19,978 nt of DNA, taken from NCBI GenBank assembly GCA_947478935.1, contig CANJXV010000013.1, positions 1 through 19,978 on the forward strand, in the 5' to 3' direction. The position numbers were made by a program, and so were the translations under genes. Shown in pieces: positions 1 to 7,981 of this stretch. Source of the DNA: Comamonadaceae bacterium. Its GTDB lineage: Bacteria > Pseudomonadota > Gammaproteobacteria > Burkholderiales > Burkholderiaceae_C. The notes beneath the pieces were generated by a model. The model had not been told where the DNA came from. It saw nothing but the letters and a program-made list of their open reading frames with translations, and searched no databases. Position 1 is the stretch's first letter. Each line of letters starts with the position of its first letter.

Positions 1-568
1 CGGTCGCACGCCCGGAATTGTGTATGGCGGAAGCACCCCGGCTACCCCCATCGAACTAGACCACAACGCACTGTGGCACGCCATCAAAAAAGAAGCTTTC
101 CATGCCTCGATTTTGGACATGGAACTCAATGGCACCGAGAGCAAAGTGCTCTTGCGCAATGTGCAAATGCACCCCTTCAAGCAATTGATTTTGCACATCG
201 ATTTCCAGCGCGTGGAAGCCACCACCAAGCTGCAAATGAAAGTCCCGCTGCACTTTAGCGGTGAAGAAAATTCGCCCGCCGTTAAGCTGGACGCTTGCTT
301 GATCAACCACATCGTCAACGAACTGGAAATTACCTGCTTGCCCGCAGACCTGCCCGAGTTCATCGCCGTGGACCTGAGCAGCCTCAAGAAAGGCACCTCG
401 TTGCACGTCAATGACATGAGCTTGCCCCAAGGCGTGACGGCGGTTACCCGTGGCAAGGAAAATCCGGTCATCGTCTCGGTTGTGACGCCGGTGGCAGAAG
501 TCATCGAAGCACCCGCTGCCGCTGCGGCACCTGCTAAAGGCAAGGCTGCGGCCAAGCCGAAAAAATAA
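1..568 (+). CDS. rplY: 50S ribosomal protein L25 (TL5/CTC type), 5' end outside window
   Basis: This is the C-terminal part of ribosomal protein L25 in its long CTC/TL5 form, which binds 5S rRNA in the large subunit. The reading frame is open from base 2, and the first residues (GRTPGIVYGG) are the conserved N-terminal L25 motif, so the true start lies a short way upstream of the window. About 188 residues are visible. They cover the rest of the 5S-binding beta-barrel and the TL5-like C-terminal domain, ending in a low-complexity Ala/Lys/Pro tail (AAAAPAKGKAAAKPKK), which is usual in Burkholderiales L25. A GTG at base 20 is only an internal Val codon. The gene precedes pth, the usual arrangement in betaproteobacteria, and a strong intrinsic terminator follows 26 bases after the stop. 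Family identification is secure; only the N-terminus is missing. Confidence 0.95.
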   Translation, partial: GRTPGIVYGGSTPATPIELDHNALWHAIKKEAFHASILDMELNGTESKVLLRNVQMHPFKQLILHIDFQRVEATTKLQMKVPLHFSGEENSPAVKLDACLINHIVNELEITCLPADLPEFIAVDLSSLKKGTSLHVNDMSLPQGVTAVTRGKENPVIVSVVTPVAEVIEAPAAAAAPAKGKAAAKPKK

Positions 569-593
569 GAGCCCCTTGGCGCTTTAGCAAACG

Positions 594-616
594 GGCCCGC
601 GCAAGCGGGCCTTTTT
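594..616 (+). terminator. Intrinsic terminator after rplY
   Basis: A perfect 7-bp GC stem, GGCCCGC/GCGGGCC, with a GCAA tetraloop is followed directly by five T residues. It lies between the rplY stop (568) and the pth start (698), so most rplY transcription should end here and pth probably has its own promoter or depends on read-through. Confidence 0.85.
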
Positions 617-697
617 GCTGGGGCCAAGGCTTTGCTCTACTATGGCGCACCGCCGTTTTTGCGCGCGGTGCGAAGAGCGCAAACCGTGAGCTACCGC

Positions 698-1339
698 ATG
701 ATCAAACTATGGGTCGGCCTGGGAAATCCGGGTCCTCAATATGAAGACACCCGCCATAACGCGGGCTTTTGGTTTATCGACGGCCTGGCCCGGCTATGGA
801 AAACCGAATTGCAGTTCGACCGCAATTACTACGGCCTGGTGGCAAGGGTCAGCATTCAGGGCGAAAACGTTTGGCTATTGCAACCACATACTTTCATGAA
901 TTTGTCGGGTAAATCGGTGGGCGCCCTGGCGCGATTTTTCAAAATCGAGCCCGACCAGATACTGGTGGTTCATGACGAGCTGGATTTGCCACCGGGCCAT
1001 GCCAAACTCAAATTCGGCGGCAGCCATGCCGGTCATAACGGCTTGCGCGATATTCACGCCCAAATGGGCACCGGTGACTACTGGCGCTTGCGCCTGGGCA
1101 TTGGCCATCCGGGCGACAAAGCCGAAGTGGTGCACTGGGTGCTAAAAAAGCCCATTCTGGACCATCGCATTGCTATTGACCAATGCATAGACCGCGCCCT
1201 TACCGCGGTACCGGCTTTGGTGGCCGGGGATATGAACAAAGCCATGCTGCAAATTCACACAAGCGCGCCACCTCGGGCTAAACTTGCCAAACCTGTGGAG
1301 AACGCAGCGCCCAGCGCGCCGCCCGAATCCACAGCCTAA
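698..1339 (+). CDS. pth: Peptidyl-tRNA hydrolase
   Basis: This enzyme recycles peptidyl-tRNA dropped from stalled ribosomes by cutting the ester bond between peptide and tRNA; it is cytoplasmic and normally essential. Starting at ATG 698 the protein has 213 residues, and its key residues fall at the same numbers as in the E. coli enzyme: Asn10 (GLGNPG), catalytic His20 (TRHNAG), Asn68 (FMNLSG), Asp93 (VHDELD) and His113/Asn114 (HAGHNGLRDI). That numbering is why this ATG is preferred over an in-frame upstream start at 632, or a GTG at 686. No strong Shine-Dalgarno is visible. The C-terminus carries an extra Ala/Pro-rich tail of about 20 residues. The gene sits downstream of rplY behind a terminator. 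Confidence 0.96.
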   Translation: MIKLWVGLGNPGPQYEDTRHNAGFWFIDGLARLWKTELQFDRNYYGLVARVSIQGENVWLLQPHTFMNLSGKSVGALARFFKIEPDQILVVHDELDLPPGHAKLKFGGSHAGHNGLRDIHAQMGTGDYWRLRLGIGHPGDKAEVVHWVLKKPILDHRIAIDQCIDRALTAVPALVAGDMNKAMLQIHTSAPPRAKLAKPVENAAPSAPPESTA

Positions 1340-1364
1340 GCCCAGGTGCCGCAGAGCACCGGGC
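1340..1364 (+). terminator. Stem-loop just after pth, possible terminator without a T-run
   Basis: Immediately after the pth stop, GCCC-a-GGTGC pairs with GCACC-GGGC around the loop CGCAGA, giving 9 bp with one bulged A. No T-run follows, so it may be a weak or Rho-assisted terminator or a 3'-end stabiliser rather than a classical intrinsic terminator. Confidence 0.4.
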
Positions 1365-1396
1365 CCGTATTGTGAAGAATGTATCAGGGAGGACGC

Positions 1397-1846
1397 ATGC
1401 GCTATTTTTTAATTTCCGGGCTTGCGCTGGCCACGTTTTGCGCGCAGCTACCTGCGCAAACTTTGTACCGTTGCGGTAATGAATACCGCGACACACCTTG
1501 CCCGAACGGTGTGACAGTGAACGCTGGCGATGCACGCACTGCGGCGCAAAAATCCGAGGCTCAAAGCTTGACCGTCAAAGAGGGCGCCTTGGCCGAGCAG
1601 ATGGAAAAGTCGCGCATGCAATCCGAGGCGGTGGAGGCCAAGCGCATGCAGGCACAAGCACAACGGGAGGCTGCGCAAGACAAAAAACGCGTCACCGATG
1701 CCAAACCCGCGGAGCGTTCGCAACATGCCCAGGAGGCGGTGGTACTGAAGCCACACAAAAAACAGCGAGAGGACGTGTTCACGGTGCGCAGCGCCAAGCC
1801 GCCGAAAAATACCGTTTCTGCGGCGAAGGCTCCCAAAAGCCCTTAG
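1397..1846 (+). CDS. Exported DUF4124-like protein with charged coiled-coil tail
   Basis: This is a predicted secreted or periplasmic protein of 149 residues with no known function. Residues 1 to about 20 form a typical signal peptide (MRYFLISGLALATFCAQLPA), with likely cleavage before QTLYRC. The mature N-terminus, LYRCGNEYRDTPCP with Cys26 and Cys35, resembles the DUF4124 motif found on many exported proteobacterial proteins. The remainder is rich in Gln, Glu, Ala, Lys and Arg (about residues 45-110) and looks like a helical or coiled-coil stretch, followed by a basic tail. ATG 1397 is chosen because GGAGGA lies at 1389-1394, only two bases upstream of ATG in the sequence GGAGGACGCATG, and the signal peptide begins there; the in-frame ATG at 1379 would add six residues. 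It is convergent with the ferredoxin gene. Confidence 0.75.
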   Translation: MRYFLISGLALATFCAQLPAQTLYRCGNEYRDTPCPNGVTVNAGDARTAAQKSEAQSLTVKEGALAEQMEKSRMQSEAVEAKRMQAQAQREAAQDKKRVTDAKPAERSQHAQEAVVLKPHKKQREDVFTVRSAKPPKNTVSAAKAPKSP

Positions 1847-1892
1847 ACGCGTTGATGCGCGTAGGTACGCAGTGCTTCGTTGCGCAGCGCAG

Positions 1893-2147
1893 TCAGGCGC
1901 CAGCTGCCTGCAAACGTCGGTATTTTTCCCACAGGGTTTCGTGGCTTTCGGTATGCGCCGGGTCTACCGGAATGCAGGCCACTGGACAGACTTGCACGCA
2001 TTGGGGCTCATCAAAATGGCCTACACATTCGGTGCATTTTTCAGGATAAATTTGGTAAATCTCCGGCCCCATGTAGATGGCCTCATTGGGGCATTCGGGC
2101 TCGCAGACGTCGCAGTTAATGCACTCGTCGGTAATGATCAAGGCCAT
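1893..2147 (-). CDS. yfhL: YfhL-type ferredoxin, two [4Fe-4S] clusters
   Basis: A small cytoplasmic electron carrier of 84 residues. Two cysteine motifs are visible. The first is CINCDVCEPECP (CX2CX2CX3CP). The second begins CTECVGHFDEPQC and ends VCPV (CX2CX8CX3CP), with the longer insert typical of YfhL and Allochromatium-type ferredoxins. These would hold two [4Fe-4S] clusters of low potential. The C-terminus extends about 25 residues past the last cysteine (HETLWEKYRRLQ), again as in this subfamily. ATG 2147 is chosen because MALIITDECINC is the normal N-terminus; longer in-frame starts upstream read into coaD. It follows the coaD stop by 10 bases, so it is the last gene of the rsmD-coaD-ferredoxin operon. 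Redox partners cannot be told from the sequence. Confidence 0.93.
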   Translation of the reverse strand: MALIITDECINCDVCEPECPNEAIYMGPEIYQIYPEKCTECVGHFDEPQCVQVCPVACIPVDPAHTESHETLWEKYRRLQAAGA

Positions 2148-2157
2148 GCGTGTCGCC

Positions 2158-2646
2158 TTATTTCCCGCTCTGTAATTTGGCCTGCAAACGTGCAAGAACC
2201 GGGCGCGCCACGAACTGCGCCACATCGCCTTGCAGGCTGGCGATTTCGCGCACCAGCGTGCTGCTGATGAACTGGTAGCGGCTGTCGGGCGTCAGAAACA
2301 CGGTCTCGATGTCTGGCGCCAACGCGCGGTTCATGCCCGCCAGCTGGGCTTCAAAATCAAAGTCGGTCACCGAGCGCACGCCGCGCAGCATGGCCTTGGC
2401 GTTTTGTGCCACCGCGAAATCGCGCACCAAGCCTGTAAAAGGCAACACGCTGACATTGCCCAGCGGAGCTACCACTTCGCGCACCATGTCGAGCCGCTCG
2501 TCCAGGCTGAACAGAGTTTTTTTGTGGTGTGCCGTGGCCACGGCCACGATGATGGTGCCAAACAGCGCCGCGCCACGGCGAATCAAGTCTTGATGGCCTA
2601 AGGTCATGGGGTCAAAGGTTCCGGGATAGACGGCAATCGTACTCAT
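2158..2646 (-). CDS. coaD: Phosphopantetheine adenylyltransferase
   Basis: This enzyme catalyses the fourth step of coenzyme A synthesis, joining 4'-phosphopantetheine to AMP from ATP to give dephospho-CoA. The protein has 162 residues, the usual family length. The nucleotidyltransferase signature GTFDPMTLGH is at residues 9-18, with the TxGH form of the HxGH motif at 15-18, and the ISSTLVREI motif near residues 128-136 is the KMSKS-like ATP-binding loop (ISST form). The start ATG overlaps the stop of rsmD (ATGA at 2643-2646), so translation is probably coupled. The ferredoxin gene follows 10 bases downstream. Confidence 0.97.
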   Translation of the reverse strand: MSTIAVYPGTFDPMTLGHQDLIRRGAALFGTIIVAVATAHHKKTLFSLDERLDMVREVVAPLGNVSVLPFTGLVRDFAVAQNAKAMLRGVRSVTDFDFEAQLAGMNRALAPDIETVFLTPDSRYQFISSTLVREIASLQGDVAQFVARPVLARLQAKLQSGK

Positions 2647-3341
2647 GGCTGCGCTCCTGCGGTTTGGGCTAAAGACGGGCTTGTTGGCGGATGGCCGGCA
2701 ATGGCCATAGCCGCCGTGGCATGCGATTCAGCGGCCAGAGGGCGCAGCACATGGGCGTGTACCGCGCCGGCTTTAAGGTGCCGGTGCAACGACCAACCCA
2801 ACGCGCCCAGCGCCTCGGCGCCCCAGGCTACGGGCGCTTCCAGATAAACCTGACCATTAGGCGCAATCGCTTTGCGTGCTGCAGTCAGGGCGCCTTCCCA
2901 CAAATTAGAGGCAAAGGGCGGGTCCAAAAAAACCAAGTGCAAACTGCCCGCCGCCGCGTGCCGCAAAGCGGCCAGGCCATCGCCGCGCTGGATGCTGACC
3001 GCTTGCGCATCCAACTGCGTCTGCGTGCGTTTGAGTTGCTCGACTAACTGCGATTCCTGCTCTACCAAGGTGACATGTGCCGCGCCGCGTGAGGCGGCTT
3101 CAAAGCCCAGCGCGCCAGTACCGGCAAAAGCGTCCAGGCAGCGCAGGCCCTGCAAATCCTGGCCCAGCCAGTTAAATAAGGTCTCGCGCACCCTATCGGG
3201 CGTAGGCCGCAAGCCCGCCGCATCCACCACTTTGAGCTTGGTGCGCTTCCACATGCCCCCGATGATGCGCACCTGGTGGCTGAGCTTGTCCACTACGCGC
3301 GGCTTAGGCGCAGGCTTGGCGGCGAAGGATTTGGGTCGCAT
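2643..3341 (-). CDS. rsmD: 16S rRNA (guanine-966-N2)-methyltransferase
   Basis: This is an RsmD-type methyltransferase that methylates N2 of G966 in 16S rRNA using S-adenosylmethionine. Visible features are the N-terminal VRIIGGMWKRTKL, the conserved LRPTPDRVRETLFNWL, the SAM-binding motif I CLDAFAGTGALGFEAASRG, and the catalytic DPPF in LVFLDPPF. From ATG 3341 (MRPKSF) the protein has 232 residues, with an Ala/Pro/Thr-rich C-terminal tail beyond the catalytic domain. An in-frame ATG at 3437 would add 32 residues that do not look like RsmD; neither start has a clear Shine-Dalgarno, so the N-terminus is uncertain. It is the first gene of the rsmD-coaD-ferredoxin operon and overlaps coaD by 4 bases. 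Confidence 0.94.
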   Translation of the reverse strand: MRPKSFAAKPAPKPRVVDKLSHQVRIIGGMWKRTKLKVVDAAGLRPTPDRVRETLFNWLGQDLQGLRCLDAFAGTGALGFEAASRGAAHVTLVEQESQLVEQLKRTQTQLDAQAVSIQRGDGLAALRHAAAGSLHLVFLDPPFASNLWEGALTAARKAIAPNGQVYLEAPVAWGAEALGALGWSLHRHLKAGAVHAHVLRPLAAESHATAAMAIAGHPPTSPSLAQTAGAQP

Positions 3342-3559
3342 GGGGCTATTGTCGTTGTTCGTGAAGGAATACAGCAAATTCCCTAGCGTATGGCCACGCG
3401 TATGTCGTATGAATAGCAGCCGTTGTGGTTCTGACAACTGCTCGGGTGGTGTAAATCAACAAGGTGCATCACCCTTTACGCGCGAGCGCCTAGGATAGGT
3501 TTCTGTCCAGGTATTACGATGCTCAGAATTCGATCTTTCGTAGCGCGAATCGCTTAACT

Positions 3560-4390
3560 ATGTACTTACTCAGCCATAGCCAAAAAGCACACTTGCGCCA
3601 GACTTTGCAGAGCGCCCGCCATACGCCCCCGCCCGATGCGCGGCGCTGGTGCTTGGGCAACTTGCCCCTAGGCTGGCTCGCCGCTGGGCACGACGAAGCG
3701 CTGGCCCGTGAACTGATGGGCACGGTGCTCAGCGGCGCGCAGCGTATTTGGCAGGCAGCGCATTGGCCGGTGGCGCAGCGTTCGCAGGCCTTGCAGGCGG
3801 CGGCGGAGCGCTTGCATGCGCAAGGGCTGATTTGCGGATGGCGCAATGAGCAGTACAGCTACTGGGGCGATACCGGTGGTCAGCCGCACCCCGGTTTGCC
3901 CGAGCACTTCAGGCTGGAGCGCGCGGCCTTTCGATTTTTGGGTTTGCAAAGCCACGCAGTGCATATCAATGGCTTTACGCCGGACGGGCGTATGTGGTGC
4001 GGGCGGCGCGCTTTGAGTAAAGCTACCGATCCGGGCCGCTTGGACAACTTAGCAGCCGGTGGCTTGCCAGTAGGTGAAACCGCGCTGGACTGCGCGCTGC
4101 GCGAGTTGTACGAGGAAGCGGGCTTACCCGAAAGCCTGGCGCGGCAAGTGCAGCCCGTCGGCCACATCACCACCGCGCGCATGGAAGCCGAGGGCTGGCA
4201 CGAGGAAACGCTGCTGGTGTTTAACTTACAAATTCCGCTGGATGTGCAGCCCTACAACACCGATGGCGAGGTAAGCGGCTTTGAATGCCTGTCGCTGGAT
4301 GAGGTGATACAGCGGATAGAAGCGCGCGATTTCTCAGAAGACGCCGCTTGCGTGGTCGCGCAGGGCTTGTTGCATGGGCAAAGCCCCTAA
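3560..4390 (+). CDS. DUF4743-Nudix hydrolase (YJR142W-like)
   Basis: A 276-residue protein with two parts: an N-terminal DUF4743-type region (about 1-125) and a Nudix domain. The Nudix box GX5EX7REUXEEXGU is intact at residues 167-189, with GGLPVGE, REL and YEEAGL, so the Mg-binding and catalytic glutamates are present. This architecture matches the group related to yeast YJR142W, reported to act on oxidised or damaged thiamine diphosphate (oxo- and oxythiamine forms) as a metabolite-repair enzyme. That substrate is transferred from family knowledge and is not shown by the sequence. ATG 3560 has no obvious Shine-Dalgarno. The gene stands alone, divergent from rsmD and convergent with the aldehyde dehydrogenase gene, so its neighbours give no help with function. 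Confidence 0.85.
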   Translation: MYLLSHSQKAHLRQTLQSARHTPPPDARRWCLGNLPLGWLAAGHDEALARELMGTVLSGAQRIWQAAHWPVAQRSQALQAAAERLHAQGLICGWRNEQYSYWGDTGGQPHPGLPEHFRLERAAFRFLGLQSHAVHINGFTPDGRMWCGRRALSKATDPGRLDNLAAGGLPVGETALDCALRELYEEAGLPESLARQVQPVGHITTARMEAEGWHEETLLVFNLQIPLDVQPYNTDGEVSGFECLSLDEVIQRIEARDFSEDAACVVAQGLLHGQSP

Positions 4391-4471
4391 AAGGCAGCTT
4401 GCATCGCTAAGTAACAAATTGGATTGCCAATGCGTTGCGCTGGCTAAGCCAGTGAAGCCGTCAATCACCGT

Positions 4472-5845
4472 CTACACGCTGCGCAAATGCCAAGCTTTAG
4501 GCCGCGTAAAGGTGCTGATACCTTCGCGTGACAAAGTCAGGCCCACGCCGGAGTCGCCACGGCCGCTCCACGGCAGGCGCGGGCTGACGCGGTCGCAGCA
4601 ATTCCAGTACACCGTGCCGGCATTCACCTGCGCCAATAGGCGCTGCGCGCGCGCCTGGTCTGGTGTGTACACGCCGGCGGTCAGGCCGTAGCGGGTGTCG
4701 TTCATGAGTTGCACGGCTTGCGCATCGCTGCTGACTTTTTGGATGCCAATGATGGGACCAAAGCTTTCTTCGCGCATCAGTTCCATACTGTGGTTCACAT
4801 TGACCAGCACCGTTGGCGCAAACCAGTTGCCGGGTGCGGGGCCGCGCTTGCCGCCGGTGAGCAGCGTGGCACCTTTGGACAGCGCGTCGGTCACTTGCGC
4901 TTCCAGCACCGCAAGCTGCGGCGCGCGGGTGATGGCGCCGACATAAGTATCTGCGTTTTCGGTATCGCCGCTCTTCATGCCATTGACAGTAGCCACAAAG
5001 CGGGCCACAAAGGCGTCGTAAATTTTTTCGTGCACATAAATGCGCTCCACGGAGCAGCAGCTTTGTCCGGTGTTGTACATCGCGCCATCGGCCAAGGATT
5101 CAGCGGCGTTTTCCGGGTTGGCGTCATCGCAGACATAAGTCGGGTCTTTTCCGCCGAGTTCGAGTTGCAGCTTGATAAAGCGATTGCCCACCGCTTGCGC
5201 GATGCGCGCGCCGGTGGCAACCGAGCCGGTAAAAAACACGCCGTCAATCTGTTGTTGCAATAAAGCCTGACCGACTTCGCCGCCGCCCACCAAACACACC
5301 ATCACGTCCTGCGGCACACCGGCCTGGTGCAGCAGTCGGGCAATTGCTAAGCCCGTGTTGGTGGCGTACTCGCTGGGTTTGTAGAGCACCGCGTTACCGG
5401 TCAAGAGCGCAGGAAGAATCACGTTGCAACCGACAAACCAAGGGTAATTCCAGGCCGAGATATTGGCAACGACGCCTAAGGGAATGTGCTCGATTTGCTC
5501 GGTCATACCGCCCTCAGACATGACGGTTTCGGTGGCCAAGCAGCCATCGACCTGCGCTAGAAAAAAATCAATACGACCGAGCAGGCCATTGAGTTCATTG
5601 CGCGAAAGTTGCATCGGCTTGCCGGTTTCGCGTGTCATGGTCAGGGCTAGTGCGTCCATGTCTTGCACCACGCTTGCGCGGAATTTTTCTACGCAGCTTT
5701 TGCGTGCGGCCAGCGGTGTGACAGCCCAAGCGGCTTGCGCGGCGCGCGCGGTAGTGGCTTTGGCGGCTACGCTGGCGGCATCGTCAGAAGGCAAGGTGTT
5801 GACTAGTTGGCCGTTGGCTGGATTGAAGATAGACAGGGTGCTCAT
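4472..5845 (-). CDS. NAD(P)-dependent aldehyde dehydrogenase of the gamma-glutamyl operon
   Basis: This is a soluble aldehyde dehydrogenase that oxidises an aldehyde to the acid. The protein has 457 residues, slightly short for the family but with all expected motifs: NISAWNYPW around Asn133, KPSEYA for cofactor binding, the catalytic base Glu229 in LELGGKDP, and the nucleophile Cys263 in YNTGQSC. The C-terminal ESFGPIIGIQ motif is also present. It is the last gene of an operon after the ligase, alcohol dehydrogenase and PuuD-like hydrolase, 35 bases after the hydrolase stop. By analogy with PuuC/PauC it would oxidise a gamma-glutamylated amino-aldehyde. The substrate is inferred from context; sequence alone says only aldehyde dehydrogenase superfamily. 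Confidence 0.93.
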   Translation of the reverse strand: MSTLSIFNPANGQLVNTLPSDDAASVAAKATTARAAQAAWAVTPLAARKSCVEKFRASVVQDMDALALTMTRETGKPMQLSRNELNGLLGRIDFFLAQVDGCLATETVMSEGGMTEQIEHIPLGVVANISAWNYPWFVGCNVILPALLTGNAVLYKPSEYATNTGLAIARLLHQAGVPQDVMVCLVGGGEVGQALLQQQIDGVFFTGSVATGARIAQAVGNRFIKLQLELGGKDPTYVCDDANPENAAESLADGAMYNTGQSCCSVERIYVHEKIYDAFVARFVATVNGMKSGDTENADTYVGAITRAPQLAVLEAQVTDALSKGATLLTGGKRGPAPGNWFAPTVLVNVNHSMELMREESFGPIIGIQKVSSDAQAVQLMNDTRYGLTAGVYTPDQARAQRLLAQVNAGTVYWNCCDRVSPRLPWSGRGDSGVGLTLSREGISTFTRPKAWHLRSV

Positions 5846-5880
5846 GCAGTACTCGATAGAAAAACAAAGCTGGAAAAAAA

Positions 5881-6654
5881 TTAAACGCGTGCAGCGCGTG
5901 CCGCTTGCAAAAAATCATGCAGGAGCGCGCTGTCGTCCATGACGCCGTATTCGGGCTTATGAAATTCGGGGTGCCATTGCACTGCCGCAACCCATGCATC
6001 GCCACTGTGGCGTATCGCTTCGATAGTGCCGTCGTCCGGGCACAGCGCTTCCGCCACAAAACCGGGCGCCAGGTCTTTGATACCCTGGTGGTGGATGCTG
6101 TTGATTTTGCGGCTGCTGTTTTGGCTGAGCAGCGTCTCCAGGCGCGTACCTGGCACCAGCTGGACATCATGAAAAAGCCGGTCGTAGGCCTCGCCGTCGC
6201 GGTGTACCAGGGCCTCTGGTTTTTGGGTGCTGATGTCTTGGTAAAGCGTGCCGCCGTAGCTCACATTAATCAGTTGCAGTCCCCGGCAAATCCCAAACAC
6301 CGGTTTGCCTGCGGCCACAAAAGCACGTACCAATTCCATTTCATAGAGGTCGCGCGCGCGGTCACCAGCCCAGCGCGGGTCCAGTGGTTCTTCGCCGTAG
6401 CTGGTGGGCGACATATCCACGCCGCCATGCAGCACCAGGCCGTCTAGCCACTGCGCATAATGCTCCGCAGTAACGTCGCCACGGGCGGTATCGCCGACCA
6501 GCGCCGGCACCATGACTGGCATGGCGCCACCGGCCATGACCCAGTGCGGCACCGATTGCTCTAGGTACTGCAAGGTTTTTCTGGCAAAGGCCGGGCGGTT
6601 GGAATCGGGGTATAGAAAACAGGCGCTCACGCCAATCTTGGGACGGTCAGACAT
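5881..6654 (-). CDS. PuuD-like gamma-glutamyl hydrolase (peptidase C26, class I amidotransferase fold)
   Basis: This protein is a stand-alone class I glutamine-amidotransferase-like hydrolase of 257 residues, in the group that cuts gamma-glutamyl amide bonds, such as gamma-glutamyl-GABA hydrolase. The catalytic triad is visible: Cys123 in FGICRGLQLIN, His228 and Glu230 in VQWHPEF. The oxyanion region LVLHGGVDMSP is also typical of the family. ATG 6654 (MSDRPKIG) is preferred over an in-frame TTG two codons upstream; no clear Shine-Dalgarno is seen for either. It lies between the Fe-type alcohol dehydrogenase (about 126 bases upstream) and the aldehyde dehydrogenase (35 bases downstream). Its probable job is the last step, freeing glutamate from the oxidised glutamyl intermediate. 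Confidence 0.9.
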   Translation of the reverse strand: MSDRPKIGVSACFLYPDSNRPAFARKTLQYLEQSVPHWVMAGGAMPVMVPALVGDTARGDVTAEHYAQWLDGLVLHGGVDMSPTSYGEEPLDPRWAGDRARDLYEMELVRAFVAAGKPVFGICRGLQLINVSYGGTLYQDISTQKPEALVHRDGEAYDRLFHDVQLVPGTRLETLLSQNSSRKINSIHHQGIKDLAPGFVAEALCPDDGTIEAIRHSGDAWVAAVQWHPEFHKPEYGVMDDSALLHDFLQAARAARV

Positions 6655-6780
6655 GGTCAATGCAAAGAATAATTAGAGGGTTACAAAGTGCGGGTAATTG
6701 GCTTGGAACCTTCGCGCTCCAACCGCATGGGCGATGCCGACGCCTTGGATAAGAGCACAACCGGGTTTACCAAGCGCAGC

Positions 6781-7914
6781 TTACAAGGCCTGACGGAACA
6801 GGCGTTCAAAATCGGCCGCCGTACAGGGGCGCGGATTGGTCTGGTGGCAAATATCGGCCTGGGCAATTTGCACTAAGCGGGCGATATGATCTTCTTTGAC
6901 GCCATGGACCGCTAAGCCGCCGCTAATGCCGATGCTGGTCTTGAGCGCTTTGAGCCAAGGCACAAATGCTTTGCCGCCACCGGCGACACCACACACATGC
7001 GCGAGTTCGTCAAATTTGGCGGGTACCGCTTCGTGATTCCAAGCCAGCACGGTATCGATCATCAAGGCATTCGCCAAGCCGTGGTGCAGGTCGCATACCG
7101 CACCTAGTGCATGTGCGCAGGAATGCACCGCGCCCAAGTCCTTTTGGAAGGCAATCGCGCCCATCATGGAGGACATCATCATGTCGCTGCGGGCCTGCAG
7201 ATTGCCAGGCTCTTTCACTGCGGTCTGCAGCGCAGCGGCGGCGATGCGCGTGCCCTCCAGCGCGATGCCATCGCACAAGGGATGGTAGGCCGGGGAGAGA
7301 TAGCTCTCGATATTGTGGGTCAGTGCGTCCATGCCTGTTGCAGCGGTGACATGGGCAGGCAGGCCCAGGGTGAGTTCGGGGTCCGCAAACACTATGCGCG
7401 CCAAAATTTTCGGGCTGAAAACAACGCGCTTTAAGTGCGTGTCGTTCTCGCTGACCACGCTGGAGCGGCCCACTTCCGAGCCGGTGCCCGAAGTGGTGGG
7501 TAGGGCCACAAAGTAGGGCAGCGTCGCGCTAATAGAGCGCACCTGCGGATGGTCCCACACGTATTCCAAAATGTCGCCCTCGTGCGTGCCGGCAATGCCC
7601 ACCACCTTGGCCACATCCAGCGCCGCACCGCCGCCAAAGCCGATGATGCAGTCGGCCTTATGCGCCTTGTAGCTTGCCGCGCCATCCATCACCTGGCTAC
7701 AGGTTGGGTTGCCAAAAACGCCAGAAAAAACTACCACGTCCAGTCCCGCCAAATGCGATTGAAATTCGGCTAATACCGGCAGCGCGCCAAGCGCCCGGTC
7801 GGTCACGATGAGTGGGCGTTTGAGGCCTTGCTCCAGCAAATGAGCGGCGACTAGTTTGCGTGCGCCCGCGCCGAAACGGATGGGGGTGGGAAAGGAAAAA
7901 GAAGTGATACTCAT
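6781..7914 (-). CDS. Iron-type (group III) alcohol dehydrogenase
   Basis: A 377-residue NAD(P)-dependent alcohol dehydrogenase of the iron-containing family. Visible are the dinucleotide-binding GFGGGAALDVAK at about 92-103, PTTSGTGSEV at 139-148, and four metal ligands with FucO-like spacing: Asp196 and His200 in GMDALTHN, His264 in AVHSCAH and His278 in LHHGLANA. It lies 67 bases after the glutamine-synthetase-family ligase, in the same direction. Its place in the operon is where polyamine pathways have a flavin-dependent glutamyl-putrescine oxidase, so it probably oxidises an alcohol group on a glutamylated substrate. A reductase role on an aldehyde, such as succinic semialdehyde, cannot be excluded. 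Confidence 0.93.
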   Translation of the reverse strand: MSITSFSFPTPIRFGAGARKLVAAHLLEQGLKRPLIVTDRALGALPVLAEFQSHLAGLDVVVFSGVFGNPTCSQVMDGAASYKAHKADCIIGFGGGAALDVAKVVGIAGTHEGDILEYVWDHPQVRSISATLPYFVALPTTSGTGSEVGRSSVVSENDTHLKRVVFSPKILARIVFADPELTLGLPAHVTAATGMDALTHNIESYLSPAYHPLCDGIALEGTRIAAAALQTAVKEPGNLQARSDMMMSSMMGAIAFQKDLGAVHSCAHALGAVCDLHHGLANALMIDTVLAWNHEAVPAKFDELAHVCGVAGGGKAFVPWLKALKTSIGISGGLAVHGVKEDHIARLVQIAQADICHQTNPRPCTAADFERLFRQAL

Positions 7915-7981
7915 AGAAAGATGCTTAAAAAATATTCCTAATAGTGCCTGGTTTATCCGGCGTGGATTACGCGCCGCGGCC

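Noticed and set aside
1498..2049. Plus-strand 183-residue open frame over the DUF4124-like and ferredoxin genes
   Set aside because: It overlaps two well-supported genes in other frames, has no family motifs and reads as a shadow of GC-rich codon use.
3342..3437. N-terminal extension of RsmD from ATG 3437
   Set aside because: The added 32 residues do not resemble RsmD and the extension has no better ribosome-binding site. It is kept only as an alternative start.
4391..4471. Small palindrome CTGGCTAAGCCAG between the Nudix and aldehyde dehydrogenase genes
   Set aside because: The stem is only five to six pairs and has no T-run on either strand, so it is not supported as a terminator.
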